DNA of 55,400 nt from the NCBI GenBank assembly GCA_026705295.1, contig JAPPBA010000183.1, positions 1 through 55,400 on the forward strand, in the 5' to 3' direction. Position 1 is the first letter of the stretch, and every line of letters begins with the position of its first letter. This document shows, in pieces, positions 26,201 to 34,814 of this stretch. The position numbers and the translations under genes are program-made. Origin of the DNA: Candidatus Palauibacter australiensis. Lineage in GTDB: Bacteria; Gemmatimonadota; Gemmatimonadetes; Palauibacterales; Palauibacteraceae. The notes under the pieces are model-generated. The model had not been told where the DNA came from. It did not search any database and saw only the letters and a list, made by a program, of their open reading frames with translations.

Positions 26201-26505
26201 TCTCGCTCAGCTTCACGCCGACGTCGATCGCCCACGGGATCGGTGAAGAGAACCGCGCATTCGCCTTCGCGATCCCCTTCGACCCCGTCTGGGCGAAGAC
26301 GCTGGACCGTCTCACGCTCCGCGGCCCGTCAGGGTCCGTCTCGGTGGACCGGACTCGCGGGGGCCGCGCCGCGCTGCTCATCGACCGCGCCACCGGACGC
26401 GTCCGCAGCATCGTCCGCGACGGGGCCGGCACGGAGGTGCCGAGCGGGGCCGGGGACGAGACCGGGCTCCGAATCCTGCGCGGCCTCCCCCGCCCACCGG
26501 ACTGA
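23293..26505 (+). CDS. Multidomain lipoprotein: Ig/cadherin-like, Calx-beta, leucine-rich repeats, metzincin-type protease
   Basis: This 1070-residue surface protein starts at TTG 23293 with a lipoprotein signal (AAAVALAGAAVWVGAC). Next come a cadherin/Ig-like domain (about residues 40-130, with DPDGDELTF), a Calx-beta-like domain (about 133-246, with IADDDEIEPPREVLTLAL), a Cys-containing N-cap (VCDRTAAVRDAIV, then DDCTA), and four to five leucine-rich repeats (about 300-425, for example LEWLSLVDNRLQALPAGVF). The C-terminal half has HELGHNLGRPH at residues 815-825, which fits the metzincin zinc motif HExxHxxGxxH, followed by the Met-turn-like DLMSYCYP. It is probably a secreted or anchored protease with a recognition module. 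It follows the aspartoacylase gene by 6 nt. Its targets are unknown. Confidence 0.83.
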   Translation: MARRRPRLGTRAAAVALAGAAVWVGACGTEVTPPEPRENRSPVAVDALPDIDVRLGHPAVIDAAAWFRDPDGDELTFAARSLDARVARVTVAGDRVTVEGVAPGSATLEVTARDGGGLAVAQRFEATVGAGVAFSLGVAQTREGGIARVEVVLDEAAASPLALRYSLGVDDTRLTHDADSADVLDAGEGEVEVPAGASGAVIEIRIADDDEIEPPREVLTLALGRPASGSGFVLAPPSSATVVIREGVCDRTAAVRDAIVRGLRADDCTAPDGQALAELRSLRIRPREPGLEARTGAVRGGLRPADLSALSGLEWLSLQDYRLGTLPPGAFSDLSSLEVLNLAGNLIADLPPGVFAGLRRLEWLSLVDNRLQALPAGVFGDLAGLRELFLQDNELRALPSGALKGLRSLERLSLGGNETAFAFPVRLARTDHEDPTAPGPATLEARILEGAPFDVRLPLLAHGGMLSVDSVLVRAGTTASAAVTLTPGDAADSPVSVTVGTEEALAEACADRCDGFDLVAGDPLVVSNPASLTLSVPHAYLTQAAQDLEGGVPLIANRRAFLRVFATADEVNGFRPRATATFFRDGVETYRTELDPPGGGIPLAVDESRLERSFNAVVPGHVLQPGVSMTVALDPDGALPLTSSSRSRFPTEGRYDLAVRRMPPLRVTLVPVQYHSDENRDVNPLVAAFASDLAAAATGAGSAVSGSVLRYARTVLPIGDLHVALREPYHTWADTSRAGVVGLIREIELLRMMEAEDHREHYAGIFGVPKPLARHPDAYWIDGLGMLAGRSSLTASHGPDGLLQRTGRLRLVFAHELGHNLGRPHTPCDEPVTNPGAVDADYPWPDGRIGVWGYDFGDGGGAGTGPGHLFNPEGYRDLMSYCYPQWISDYSFTRMLEFRLARDGSAGSSAFAHAADRRSGSGDMLLLWGGVDDGQLRLEPAFAYPTAARLPSSGGPYRLTGQDTAGRTLFSLSFTPTSIAHGIGEENRAFAFAIPFDPVWAKTLDRLTLRGPSGSVSVDRTRGGRAALLIDRATGRVRSIVRDGAGTEVPSGAGDETGLRILRGLPRPPD

Positions 26506-26931
26506 GAGGCCGGCGCGCCCCGGACACTCAACGTAGCGCACCTGTGCGCGTGGACGGCTTCGCCACGGCCATACCCCGAGTCTCCAGCGAACTCGCCAGA
26601 CGCGCCGGCGGTTCATGGCAAAATCGAAGTTGCCGACGCGGGACGTCGATGTCACGTGGATGACGCCGTCAGCCGGGGACCACCGGAACTCCAGATCGTC
26701 CCGGTACCCGAGCCGGGTTCGGCAGACGGCATGCATGTATCCATCGATCGCCGTGACGATCTCGGTGCGGGGCATGGAGGCTACGATGTTCCCAAGCCGA
26801 CGAAGGAGCACGACCGGGTCGCCATCGGTGCGGAACGGCGCAGTCCGGTGGAGCCACCAGACCTCGGGCTCGCTGCTTACGTGATTCAGGGCCCTGGTCC
26901 CGACGGTGTTCCGTTTGGGCAGCGGGTTCAT
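26329..26931 (-). CDS. DUF1499 family protein
   Basis: Residues 1-117 of this 200-residue ORF match DUF1499: PKRNTVGTRALNH at the N-terminus, IVTAIDGYMHAVCRTRLGYRDDLEFRW, then VIHVTSTSRVGNFDFAMNRRRV, which corresponds to the family block 'I.vRSaSRvG.sDlgvNR.R'. The function of DUF1499 is unknown. The last 80 or so residues are low-complexity and lie partly antisense to the 3' end of the metzincin gene (overlap 26329-26505), so the natural stop may have been lost or the tail is unstructured. The start is ATG 26931, chosen because it begins the domain; the frame stays open upstream. There is no clear ribosome site. Possibly a decaying gene. Confidence 0.6.
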   Translation of the reverse strand: MNPLPKRNTVGTRALNHVSSEPEVWWLHRTAPFRTDGDPVVLLRRLGNIVASMPRTEIVTAIDGYMHAVCRTRLGYRDDLEFRWSPADGVIHVTSTSRVGNFDFAMNRRRVWRVRWRLGVWPWRSRPRAQVRYVECPGRAGLSVRWAGEAAQDSEPGLVPGPARHLRAGPVADDAADASGGAVDEQRGAAPASPVHRDGP

Positions 26932-27218
26932 TCGGCAAGCCACGTGGGAAGAAGGGAGTTGTCGTGTTGGTCCACGCCGTCGTGACGCGGCTGCTTCCGC
27001 ATTCCGGACGCGGGTACTTTTTATGCGTGCGGCACTCGTTCCACAAGCTCCTTTTTTTGGTGGGTATGCCCCCCTGTTTCCGGGAGGCATCGAAGCGCAA
27101 CTTCTTTCGTACAAGGCGTTTAGAAATATCCGTGGCAGGATGGCAGGTTCGGGGGTGGGGGCCACGACTTCAGGGATGGCGATGAAGACGATGGCGGCGA
27201 CGGGTGAGGGTCCGTCAG
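26932..27218. other. Intergenic stretch with unusual composition
   Basis: This 287-bp gap between the class V aminotransferase gene and the DUF1499 gene is less G+C-rich than its surroundings and contains T runs (CTTTTTTT near 27051 and a TTTTTA near 27019). I find no recognisable gene or RNA in it. The T runs read on the + strand; a short + ORF there has no family features. It may be a decayed gene or an insertion scar. Confidence 0.35.
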
Positions 27219-28388
27219 CTAGTTGTAGGTCGCCAGCACCTGTCGGAGGGCGTCGATGTCGCGCGGTTCGTTGTAGACGTTCGGCGAGACGCGCAGGGCA
27301 TCGCCGCGCAGGGAGGCGTAGACGCGGGCCTCGGCGAGGCGGGCGTCCACCTCCGCGAGGTCGCAGCCCGCGGGCAGGCGCACGCCGAGGATGTTTCCGG
27401 TCCGCCACTCGTCGTCCTCGATCGCCCAGCCGCGGCGACGCAGTTCATCGGCGAGGCCGGACAGGAGGGCGCGGCAATAGTCGAGGATGCGGGCGGGGTC
27501 CCAGTCGAGAATCAGGTCGAGCGCCTCGACGAGCATAGGAACGAGGATGAAATTGGATGTCTGTCCCACGTCATAGCGCGCCGCCCCTTCCCTGTATTCG
27601 TCCGTATAGTCGACGAGACCCTGGAAATCCTCCGAACCGCTGCGCGAGATCCACGTTTCCTCGAGCGGCGTGCCGTCGTCGAAGCGGGGACCGTAGTACC
27701 CGAAGGCGGTGGAGTAGGGCCCCAGGAGCCACTTGTACCCGACGGTGATCAACGCGTCGGGCTGAAAGCGCTCTACGTCGAACGGTACGGCGCCGATGGA
27801 CTGCGAGCCGTCGATGACGAGCGCGGCGCCCACTTCCCGCGCCCGCTCCCCCGCCGCCTCGAGGTCGATCCGGGTTCCGTCCGTCCAGTGGCAGTGCGGG
27901 AGGGAGACGACGGCGGTCTCCGGTCCGATCGCTTCGAGCAACCGCTCGTTCCAGAGCGCGGCGGACGGGGGCGGGCTGGGGCGGTCCACCGTTCGGATCC
28001 TGCAGCCGCGGGCCGCCGCGCGGCGCCGCCACGCGTAGACGTTGCTCGGGAACTGCTCGCCGAGGACGACGATGTTCTGTCCCCGTTCGAGCGGGAGATT
28101 CCGGGCCGCGACCTCGATGCCGTAAGACGCGGAAGGTGCGAGCGCGATCCGCTCCGGCGGCGCGTTGACGAGGCGCCCGAAGCGGTCCCGGGCGCGGTCG
28201 CAGTCCGTGAAGAACCGCTCGCTCGGAAAGGGGGTCGGCGAGCACTTGCCGCGAATCCCTTCCACCCCCGCCGCCGCGACCGCGCGCGGGAGGGGCCCGA
28301 GATAGGCGCAGTTGAGGAAATGCGCACCCTCTTCGAGCGCGAACCGACTCTTCTGGCAGCCGAGTGCCGTCTTCGGTCGTTGCATCAT
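27219..28388 (-). CDS. Class V aminotransferase-fold PLP enzyme
   Basis: This 389-residue enzyme has the fold type I PLP architecture of the class V group (isopenicillin N epimerase, cysteine desulfurase and kynureninase relatives). The likely PLP lysine lies in TVGYKWLLGPYSTAFGYYG, the Asp that binds the pyridine nitrogen in VIDGSQSIGAVPFDV, and ALAPSASYGIEVAARN carries the phosphate-binding Ser/Tyr. FLNCAYLGPLPRAV matches the N-terminal 'hLn.a..gp.P..v' segment. Its ATG overlaps the menE stop (ATGA), so it ends the men transcription run. No menaquinone step requires such an enzyme, so its role is unresolved; a sulfur or amino acid reaction is possible. Confidence 0.85.
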   Translation of the reverse strand: MMQRPKTALGCQKSRFALEEGAHFLNCAYLGPLPRAVAAAGVEGIRGKCSPTPFPSERFFTDCDRARDRFGRLVNAPPERIALAPSASYGIEVAARNLPLERGQNIVVLGEQFPSNVYAWRRRAAARGCRIRTVDRPSPPPSAALWNERLLEAIGPETAVVSLPHCHWTDGTRIDLEAAGERAREVGAALVIDGSQSIGAVPFDVERFQPDALITVGYKWLLGPYSTAFGYYGPRFDDGTPLEETWISRSGSEDFQGLVDYTDEYREGAARYDVGQTSNFILVPMLVEALDLILDWDPARILDYCRALLSGLADELRRRGWAIEDDEWRTGNILGVRLPAGCDLAEVDARLAEARVYASLRGDALRVSPNVYNEPRDIDALRQVLATYN

Positions 28389-29869
28389 CCGCCTCTCAGG
28401 TCAATCCGCAGTTTTGCGCGGTCCACCTTGCCGGTCGCCGTCCGGGGGAGACGGTCCAGCACCTTCCAGCGGCGGGGCACGCGCGGACCCGACAGCCGTT
28501 CGCGGCACCACGGGTCGAGACGGGCGGGGAGGTCGGGATCCTCCCCGGCGACGACAGCCACCACGACCTGCCCCCATCGGCGGTCCGGCATGCCGATGAC
28601 GGCGGCTTCGCCGACCTCCGGGTGGGCGGCGACCACGGCCTCCACCTGGGCCGGGTCGACGTTCGTGCCTCCGCTCACGATCCGGTCGCGCAGGCGCCCC
28701 GTCACTTCCAGGCGACCCCGCGCGTCGAGGCGACCGAGGTCGCCCGTCGCGAACCAGGCGCCGGGGGGCCGCGCGGGCTCTCCGACGTATCCGCGGAACA
28801 GCGTGTCGCCGCGCACCTCGATGTGGCCCGGGGCCGGCGCGCCGGCCGGCCCCGCGGCCGCATCGCCGGGCGGGCGGATCCGCACTTCGACGCCGGTCAG
28901 CGGGACGCCGGCCGACCGGTCGCCGGCGCGCACCTCCGCGGGCGTGGCCATGGTGACCTGCGACCCCGCCTCGGTCAATCCGTACGTCAGCGCGATCGGC
29001 CACCCGGCGGACAGGGCCCGCTCCGCCAGATCCGGCGGGGTCGCCGCGCCGCCCAGCACGACGGCGCGCAGAGAGCCCGGCGGCCGGGCGCCGACGGCCA
29101 GCAGCCCGTGCAGCATGGCCGGCACGAGCGAGACGTGCGTCACGGCGAGTTCGCCGAGCGCCCGGGCGACGGAGGCGGCGTCGAAGCGCGGCCCCGCCAG
29201 CACGACCGTGGCGCCCGCGGCCGCGGCCCTCAGCGGCACGGCGAGCCCCCCCACGTGCGCCCAGGCCAGCGTCGCGAGCCACCGGTCGCCCGCGCGGAAC
29301 CCGAGACGCTCGTTCGAAGCGATGGCGTTCGCGCGCGGCGAGCGCCATTCGTGGACGACGAAGCGGGGCAGACCTTCGGTTCCGGATGTGGGGAGGATGA
29401 CGCCGGTCCCGGAGAGATCCGCCCGCCCCGGAGGCGCTGCCGGCGGGGCGGGATGGGGCGGGGCGGAATCCCGAAGATGCAGGACGATCTCTCCGATCCC
29501 GGGGACCGCGAGCGTCCGTGATCTCCACCCGGAAGTCGGCCACGCCGCAGCCCTCCCCGTGAGCGCAGCGGCCGGCTGAAGCGCCGCGACGAATGCGTCC
29601 CGCTCATGCGGCGTCCATTCCGCGTGCGCGAGCGCGAGCACCCGGCCGCCCCCCGAGGCGGTTTCCGGCGCGATCGCGGCAAGGGCGGCCACGCCGGCCG
29701 GATCCAGCGGGAACTGGTGAGCGACGACGGCCCCCGCCGTAACCCCCTCTTCCTCCAGGATCGCGGCCACTGTCTCGCCCGCGGCACGGATCTCCGCGGC
29801 GGACCACCCCCGGTCGCGCGACACGAGCGAGAAGGACGACGAGGGGGCGGGAGTCGCCGGCTCGTTCAC
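28385..29869 (-). CDS. menE: o-Succinylbenzoate-CoA ligase
   Basis: This 494-residue protein is an adenylate-forming acyl-CoA synthetase. It would activate o-succinylbenzoate with ATP and CoA in menaquinone synthesis. Signature blocks are the phosphate loop LPTSGTEGLPRFV, the TYGLTEAGSQV motif, TGDLGRLDARGRLEVTGRLRD with the hinge Asp, and the C-terminal catalytic Lys in PRTATGKVDRAKL. The short, compact form and the position between menA and the aminotransferase support MenE over a generic acyl-CoA ligase. It starts at GTG 29869, overlapping the menA stop. No dedicated menC (o-succinylbenzoate synthase) is in the cluster, so its substrate must come from elsewhere in the genome. Confidence 0.85.
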   Translation of the reverse strand: MNEPATPAPSSSFSLVSRDRGWSAAEIRAAGETVAAILEEEGVTAGAVVAHQFPLDPAGVAALAAIAPETASGGGRVLALAHAEWTPHERDAFVAALQPAAALTGRAAAWPTSGWRSRTLAVPGIGEIVLHLRDSAPPHPAPPAAPPGRADLSGTGVILPTSGTEGLPRFVVHEWRSPRANAIASNERLGFRAGDRWLATLAWAHVGGLAVPLRAAAAGATVVLAGPRFDAASVARALGELAVTHVSLVPAMLHGLLAVGARPPGSLRAVVLGGAATPPDLAERALSAGWPIALTYGLTEAGSQVTMATPAEVRAGDRSAGVPLTGVEVRIRPPGDAAAGPAGAPAPGHIEVRGDTLFRGYVGEPARPPGAWFATGDLGRLDARGRLEVTGRLRDRIVSGGTNVDPAQVEAVVAAHPEVGEAAVIGMPDRRWGQVVVAVVAGEDPDLPARLDPWCRERLSGPRVPRRWKVLDRLPRTATGKVDRAKLRIDLRGG

Positions 29870-30759
29870 CACAGGCAGCCGACCGCGAACAGGAGGCCGT
29901 AGGCCCCGGTCGTCCTCGCCGTAGCGGCGAGGGCGGGATTCAGCGTCCGTGGGTCCTCGTACGTCCACACGACGCGCAGCGGAGCGACGGCGAGCAGCAC
30001 CGCGCCCGACGCGAGCAACGCCCCCGGCGGCCACCACCCCGCCATGACGCCGACGGGCGGCACGGCGATGGCGACGGCGACGAGCAGCGAATACTGGACC
30101 CGCGTCGCGAACGGACCGATCCGCACGGCCAGCGTGCGCTTCCCCGCCGCGGCATCCGTCGCCATGTCGCGCAGGTTGTTCACCACCAGGATCGCCGTGG
30201 CGAGCGCCCCGGCGCCGAGCCCCGCGAGCAGCGCCTCGGGCGCCCAGCGGGAGAGCTGCACGTAATGCGTGCCGGCCACCGCGACCGGGCCGAACAGGAT
30301 GAACACGGCGAGATCGCCCAGCCCGTGGTAGCCGTACGGCCACGGCCCGCCCGTGTAGCAGACCGCCAGCAGGATCGAGCCCACGCCGATCCACACGACC
30401 GGCCATCCGCCCACGAGCGCGAGATAGACGCCGATCGCGACGGCGAGCGCGAACGAGACCGCCGCCCCGAGCCGGACGGCGGCCGCGGTCAGGAGACCGG
30501 CCTGCGTCACCCGCGGCGTGCCGAGCCGGTCGGCCGTGTCGGCACCGCGCGCGAAATCGGAATAGTCGTTCGCGAAGTTCGTGCCGACCTGAATCAGGAG
30601 CGCGGCCACGAGCGCCGCCAGAAAGGGCGCAACGGCGAAACCACCGTCCTTCCATGCCAACCCGCCGCCCGCGAGCACGGGCCCTACCGCGGCCGGCAGC
30701 GTGCGCAGGCGCGCGCCGGCGATCCACGCGCCCGCGCTCCCGGGCGTTATGGACGCCAA
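29866..30759 (-). CDS. menA: 1,4-dihydroxy-2-naphthoate polyprenyltransferase
   Basis: This 297-residue integral membrane enzyme of the UbiA superfamily attaches a polyprenyl chain to 1,4-dihydroxy-2-naphthoate. It has about nine hydrophobic helices. The first Asp-rich motif is [15 protein letters not shown] and the second is [22 protein letters not shown], both standard for MenA and needed for Mg2+ and prenyl diphosphate. The start is uncertain. TTG at 30759 gives the family N-terminus ([24 protein letters not shown]) and overlaps the menB stop by 13 nt. No better start lies in frame. The polyprenyl substrate could be made by the synthase at 53298-54284. Confidence 0.9.
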   Translation of the reverse strand: MASITPGSAGAWIAGARLRTLPAAVGPVLAGGGLAWKDGGFAVAPFLAALVAALLIQVGTNFANDYSDFARGADTADRLGTPRVTQAGLLTAAAVRLGAAVSFALAVAIGVYLALVGGWPVVWIGVGSILLAVCYTGGPWPYGYHGLGDLAVFILFGPVAVAGTHYVQLSRWAPEALLAGLGAGALATAILVVNNLRDMATDAAAGKRTLAVRIGPFATRVQYSLLVAVAIAVPPVGVMAGWWPPGALLASGAVLLAVAPLRVVWTYEDPRTLNPALAATARTTGAYGLLFAVGCLW

Positions 30760-31607
30760 GGGTACTGTCTGAAGTTCGGCGCGCGTTTCTCGAGAAAGGC
30801 GTTCTTCCCCTCCTGGCCCTCCTCGGTCATGTAGAAGAGCATCGTCGCGTGACCGGCCAGTTCCTGGAGCCCGGCCTGGCCGTCGCAGTCCGCGTTCATC
30901 GCCGCCTTCAGGCACCGGATCGCCAGCGGGCTCTTCCCGAGGATTTCGCGCGCCCAGTCGACCCCCTCCGCCTCCATCTGCGCCAGCGGTACGACCTTGT
31001 TCACGAGCCCCATCCGCTCGGCTTCCTCCGCTCCGTACTGCCGGCACAGATACCAGATCTCGCGCGCCTTCTTCTGGCCCACCGACCGCGCCAGGTACGA
31101 GGAACCGAACCCTCCGTCGAAGCTCCCCACCTTCGGCCCCGTCTGCCCGAACACGGCGTTGTCCGCCGCGATCGTGAGGTCGCACACGACGTGCAGCACG
31201 TGCCCGCCCCCGATCGCGTACCCGGCGACGAGCGCGATGACGGGCTTCGGCATCGAGCGGATGAGACGCTGGAGCTCGAGGACGTTGAGGCGCGCGACGC
31301 CGTCCTTCCCCACGTATCCGGCCGTCCCGCGCACCCGCTGGTCGCCGCCGGAGCAGAAGGCCCACTTCCCGTCCTTCGAAGGTCCGTTGCCCGTGAGGAG
31401 GACGACGCCGATCCCCTCGTCGTCGCGCGCGTCCTGAAACGCCTCGTACATCTCGAACAGCGTGTCGGGACGGAACGCGTTGCGCACCTCGGGCCGGTTG
31501 AAGGCGATGCGGGCGATCCCATCGCTCTTGTGGTAGGTGATGTCCCGGTATTCGCCGGCCGGCTCCCAGTCGACGCCGCTTTCCGGGGGGGAAAAGGTCT
31601 CTGCCAT
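30747..31607 (-). CDS. menB: 1,4-dihydroxy-2-naphthoyl-CoA synthase
   Basis: This 286-residue crotonase-fold enzyme closes the ring of o-succinylbenzoyl-CoA to 1,4-dihydroxy-2-naphthoyl-CoA. It shows the crotonase oxyanion blocks [11 protein letters not shown] and [39 protein letters not shown], which are nearly invariant in MenB, and the C-terminal [24 protein letters not shown] 31607 has GGGAG 8 nt upstream. It is followed by menA and preceded by menD in the leftward run. The assignment is strong because the '[10 protein letters not shown]' segment separates MenB from other enoyl-CoA hydratases. Confidence 0.96.
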   Translation of the reverse strand: MAETFSPPESGVDWEPAGEYRDITYHKSDGIARIAFNRPEVRNAFRPDTLFEMYEAFQDARDDEGIGVVLLTGNGPSKDGKWAFCSGGDQRVRGTAGYVGKDGVARLNVLELQRLIRSMPKPVIALVAGYAIGGGHVLHVVCDLTIAADNAVFGQTGPKVGSFDGGFGSSYLARSVGQKKAREIWYLCRQYGAEEAERMGLVNKVVPLAQMEAEGVDWAREILGKSPLAIRCLKAAMNADCDGQAGLQELAGHATMLFYMTEEGQEGKNAFLEKRAPNFRQYPWRP

Positions 31608-31620
31608 CGCGGGTTCTCCC

Positions 31621-33384
31621 TCAGATCGCGCGGCGCGCCGCCTCCTTCGCGTTTTCGATCGCGGCGGTGCGCTGCTGCCAGTTGTGTTCACGCTCGATGC
31701 ACGCCTCGGTGAGGCGGAGGCCCCGGCCCTCCGATTCCGGGCCCGGCACCTTCACGGCCTCCCGTAATTCGGCGGCCGACGAGACGAGACGGTGCGGGAT
31801 TCCGGCGGCGGCGGCAACCGCGCCCAGATCGACGGACTGGGGCATGACCACGTAGGGGGTGAAGGGCGGGTCGTGTTCGCGGATCGGCAGCATGTGGAAG
31901 ATGCCGCCGCCGCGGTTCTGGATGACGACGAGGTGGAGCGAGATGCGGGGCGGACGATCGGCGAGCAGCGCCCCTGCATCGTGAAGCAGCGTGAGGTCGC
32001 CCACGAGCGCCGCCGCGGGCCGTCCCGCAGCGGCCGCCGCACCGAGTGCCGCGCTCACGTTGCCGTCGATCCCGCTCGCGCCCCGAAGGCCGAGGGGACG
32101 AAGCGGTCGATCTGTTGCGCGCGTGAAGGCGTCAACGTCGCGAATCGGCATCGAATTGCCGATGAGCCAGGGCGTCCCTTCCGGGAGGCCCTCCGCCATG
32201 GCGTCGGCGACGGCGCCCTCGAACCACGTCTCCGCCAGCGACGGTTCGACCGCGAGGCGCGCCGCTCGGTCGACCGCCCGCCACCACCCGACCCAAGCCT
32301 CTTCCGCCTCTTCGGAGACGGCTGCGGCGGCGGCCTCAAGGGTCGCTACGGGATCGCCGGCCAGCGGTCGCGCGCTCGTGGCGAGATGGTCCCGCCAGCG
32401 GTGCGTCGCGTCTAGGACGAACTGGGGCGCGTCCGCGTGCCGCTCCAGGTAGCGACAGACCGCGGCGGAGGTCGGCGCGCGTCCGACGCGAACGACCAGA
32501 TCCGGACGCAATGCCGCGACGACTTCATCGGCACGCAGCGAGAGGTCGGCGCTGCCCATCGTCCAGCGCTCGGCACCGCGGCCGAAGCGGGCGCCGGAGA
32601 GCGGATCGGCCACGAGCGGAGCGCGGGCCCGGGCGGCCAGCGTCAGGGTGGCGCGGCCGATCTCGGGCTGCTGGTTGGGACCGCAGACGATGAGCGGTCG
32701 CCGCGCACGCCGCAGCAGGGCCGCGAGTTCGCCTCCGGCGTCCGGCGGCACGGCCCCGGGCTCGTGGCCGGGCGTCGGGGAGCCGGGGAGGCGCGGTTCA
32801 AGACCGGCGGGCACGTCGCCCGGCACGTGAACCGGCTCGAGCGGCTTCGCGAACTGAACGTTCAGGTGCGCTGGTCCCGCGGGAGCCCCCACGGCCGCGC
32901 GCCACGTCGCCTCCACCGCGGCTCCGAGCCGGGCGAGCCCCGCGGCGGTCGGCTCCGGAAGCCCGAGGTCGATGGATCGCCGGGCGTAGCGGCCGAAGAG
33001 ATCCCGCTGGTCGATCGTCTGGTTCGCATCCGTGCCCCTCAGCGCCGCCGGCCGGTCCGCCGTCAGCGCGAGGAAAGGGATCTCGCTCTGGCTCGCCTCC
33101 ACCACCGCCGGAAAGAGATTGGCCGCGGCGGTGCCGGACGTCGTGACGACCGCCGCCGGCCGTCCGCTCGCCGCGCCCACGCCCAGGGCGAAGAAGGCGG
33201 CGCCCCGTTCATCCACGTGCGGGTGAAGCGTGAACCGGTCGTCCGCGGCCAGCGCTTCCACGAGCGGGGCCGAGCGGGATCCGGAACCGATGCAGGCGTG
33301 CGATATTCCGCGGCGGGCGAGCCCGTCGACCAGCGCCCGGGCCCACAGCGCGTTCCGATTGGGCGCGGCCGCCGCCCGGCTCAC
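31621..33384 (-). CDS. menD: 2-succinyl-5-enolpyruvyl-6-hydroxy-3-cyclohexene-1-carboxylate synthase
   Basis: This 587-residue ThDP-dependent enzyme joins isochorismate and 2-oxoglutarate. It has the three ThDP-enzyme regions: PYR domain with [15 protein letters not shown] and the catalytic Glu, [17 protein letters not shown]; a central domain; and the PP domain with [19 protein letters not shown] and the metal site [14 protein letters not shown]...[11 protein letters not shown]. The length fits MenD. The start is GTG 33384, overlapping the menF stop (GTGA); the frame is open further upstream, inside menF. The C-terminus contains [20 protein letters not shown]. Confidence 0.94.
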   Translation of the reverse strand: MSRAAAAPNRNALWARALVDGLARRGISHACIGSGSRSAPLVEALAADDRFTLHPHVDERGAAFFALGVGAASGRPAAVVTTSGTAAANLFPAVVEASQSEIPFLALTADRPAALRGTDANQTIDQRDLFGRYARRSIDLGLPEPTAAGLARLGAAVEATWRAAVGAPAGPAHLNVQFAKPLEPVHVPGDVPAGLEPRLPGSPTPGHEPGAVPPDAGGELAALLRRARRPLIVCGPNQQPEIGRATLTLAARARAPLVADPLSGARFGRGAERWTMGSADLSLRADEVVAALRPDLVVRVGRAPTSAAVCRYLERHADAPQFVLDATHRWRDHLATSARPLAGDPVATLEAAAAAVSEEAEEAWVGWWRAVDRAARLAVEPSLAETWFEGAVADAMAEGLPEGTPWLIGNSMPIRDVDAFTRATDRPLRPLGLRGASGIDGNVSAALGAAAAAGRPAAALVGDLTLLHDAGALLADRPPRISLHLVVIQNRGGGIFHMLPIREHDPPFTPYVVMPQSVDLGAVAAAAGIPHRLVSSAAELREAVKVPGPESEGRGLRLTEACIEREHNWQQRTAAIENAKEAARRAI

Positions 33385-34814
33385 CGCATCCGCGCCACGC
33401 CGAGCGCCGCGAGCATCGTCTGCAGCTTGACCCGGGTTTCGTCCCATTCCGCCGGAGCCCGCGAATTGCTCACGAGGCCCGCCGCAGCGTAGAGCCGGAG
33501 CAGCGGACCCCTGGCTACGCCGCCGCGCAGCGCGGGGGCGAATTCCCCGTTGCCGTCTTCGTCGAACCAGCCGACCGGACCCGCGTACCAGCCGCGACTC
33601 TCCGTCTCGTGCGCACGGATGATGTCGAGCGCCCCGGCGCGGGGATCGCCACAGACGGCTGCGGTGGGATGGAGTGTCTCCACCAGCGACAGGATGTGCG
33701 TCCCGGGCCGGATCTCCGCCTCGAGGTCCGTGCGCAGGTGCTGGATCCGCGGCAGGCGCAGGAGGGCGGGCTTCGGGATCGCTCCGATCCGGACACCGAC
33801 CTCACGCAGCCGGTCGACGATGTCCTCGACCACGACGAGGTGTTCCTCCCGGTTCTTGCGGCTGTCGATCAACTGGCGGCCAAGCCAGGCGTCCGATGCC
33901 GGATCTGCGCCGCGCGGCGTCGACCCGCCGACCGCCATCGTGCGAAAGCGCCGGCCGCGCAGCGAACCGATCAACTCGGGGGCGGCGCCGACGAAGAAGC
34001 GGTCGCGCGCGAACTGCATCAGGTAGAGGTGGGCGAGCGGGTTCGCCGTGCGCAGAGCGGTGAGAACGGCGGCAGAGTCGGGCAGCCTCCCGAGCGTGAT
34101 GTCCATGGAACGCGCGAGCACGACCTTTCGGACCCGGCCGGAGCGGATCTCGTCGAGGATCTCGTTGACGGCGCGCTGCCATTGCCGGCGATCCACGAGT
34201 TCCTCGATGGCGGTCGCGGACGGGACGGGCCCCGGCGCCGCCCCGTGGCGCTCGAGCCGGGCCAGTTGTTCGCGGGTACGCATCGCGCGCCGACGGAGTC
34301 GATCGATGGCCTGATCGCCGGAGGTGCCGGGCGCGAAGCGGCGCGTCACCGTCAGCCACGCACCACGTTCGTCCGCCTCGACTTCGTACGCCGGCAGCAC
34401 GAAGCGCGCACTCGGGAACGCCTCCCAGAAGCCCGGCTCCCGATCCGCGCGGCACACGGGGTCGAAGGCGAAACCGCCGTGCAAACGCGGCCGCCTCGCC
34501 TCGCCGTCCAGGTCGAGGACCCACGGTTCCGAGAACAGTCTCGCCGCGCGCCCCCGCAGCCAAGAGATGAGATCCGCAGGCGGGGGTCCCTGCGCCCCCT
34601 CGCGGCTGTCGATCTCGGCGGCGGCGCCCGCATGCGCGATCCAGTGCGGGCCGCTCTGCCAGAAGCCGCGCACGCCGACCGGCGGCGAGGCGAGTACCGC
34701 TTCGGGCTCGATGCTCGGCAAACGCAACGTCACGCTGGCGAAATAACCCGTACCGCGCGCGGCTTCGAGCGCCTCCTCCGCCCGCTTCCCGCGGGAGTGG
34801 CGCGCCGCCTTCAT
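33381..34814 (-). CDS. menF: Isochorismate synthase
   Basis: This 477-residue chorismate-binding enzyme converts chorismate to isochorismate for menaquinone synthesis. The C-terminal chorismate domain shows RKVVLARSMDITLG, LYLMQFARDRFFVGAAPELIG, GSTPRGADPASDAWLGRQLIDSRKNREEHLVVVEDI, and a terminal block with HPTAAVCGDPRAGALDIIRAHE and GRNGE-like DEDGNGEFAPALR. These hold the Mg2+-binding glutamates. An isochorismate synthase is favoured over anthranilate or salicylate synthases by the men context. Its ATG overlaps the stop of the deacetylase gene. The DNA before 34814 encodes the next gene with no gap. Confidence 0.9.
   Translation of the reverse strand: MKAARHSRGKRAEEALEAARGTGYFASVTLRLPSIEPEAVLASPPVGVRGFWQSGPHWIAHAGAAAEIDSREGAQGPPPADLISWLRGRAARLFSEPWVLDLDGEARRPRLHGGFAFDPVCRADREPGFWEAFPSARFVLPAYEVEADERGAWLTVTRRFAPGTSGDQAIDRLRRRAMRTREQLARLERHGAAPGPVPSATAIEELVDRRQWQRAVNEILDEIRSGRVRKVVLARSMDITLGRLPDSAAVLTALRTANPLAHLYLMQFARDRFFVGAAPELIGSLRGRRFRTMAVGGSTPRGADPASDAWLGRQLIDSRKNREEHLVVVEDIVDRLREVGVRIGAIPKPALLRLPRIQHLRTDLEAEIRPGTHILSLVETLHPTAAVCGDPRAGALDIIRAHETESRGWYAGPVGWFDEDGNGEFAPALRGGVARGPLLRLYAAAGLVSNSRAPAEWDETRVKLQTMLAALGVARMR

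Noticed and set aside
26964-27185. 73-residue + strand ORF in the T-rich gap.
   Set aside because: No family similarity, no ribosome site, and composition fits chance.
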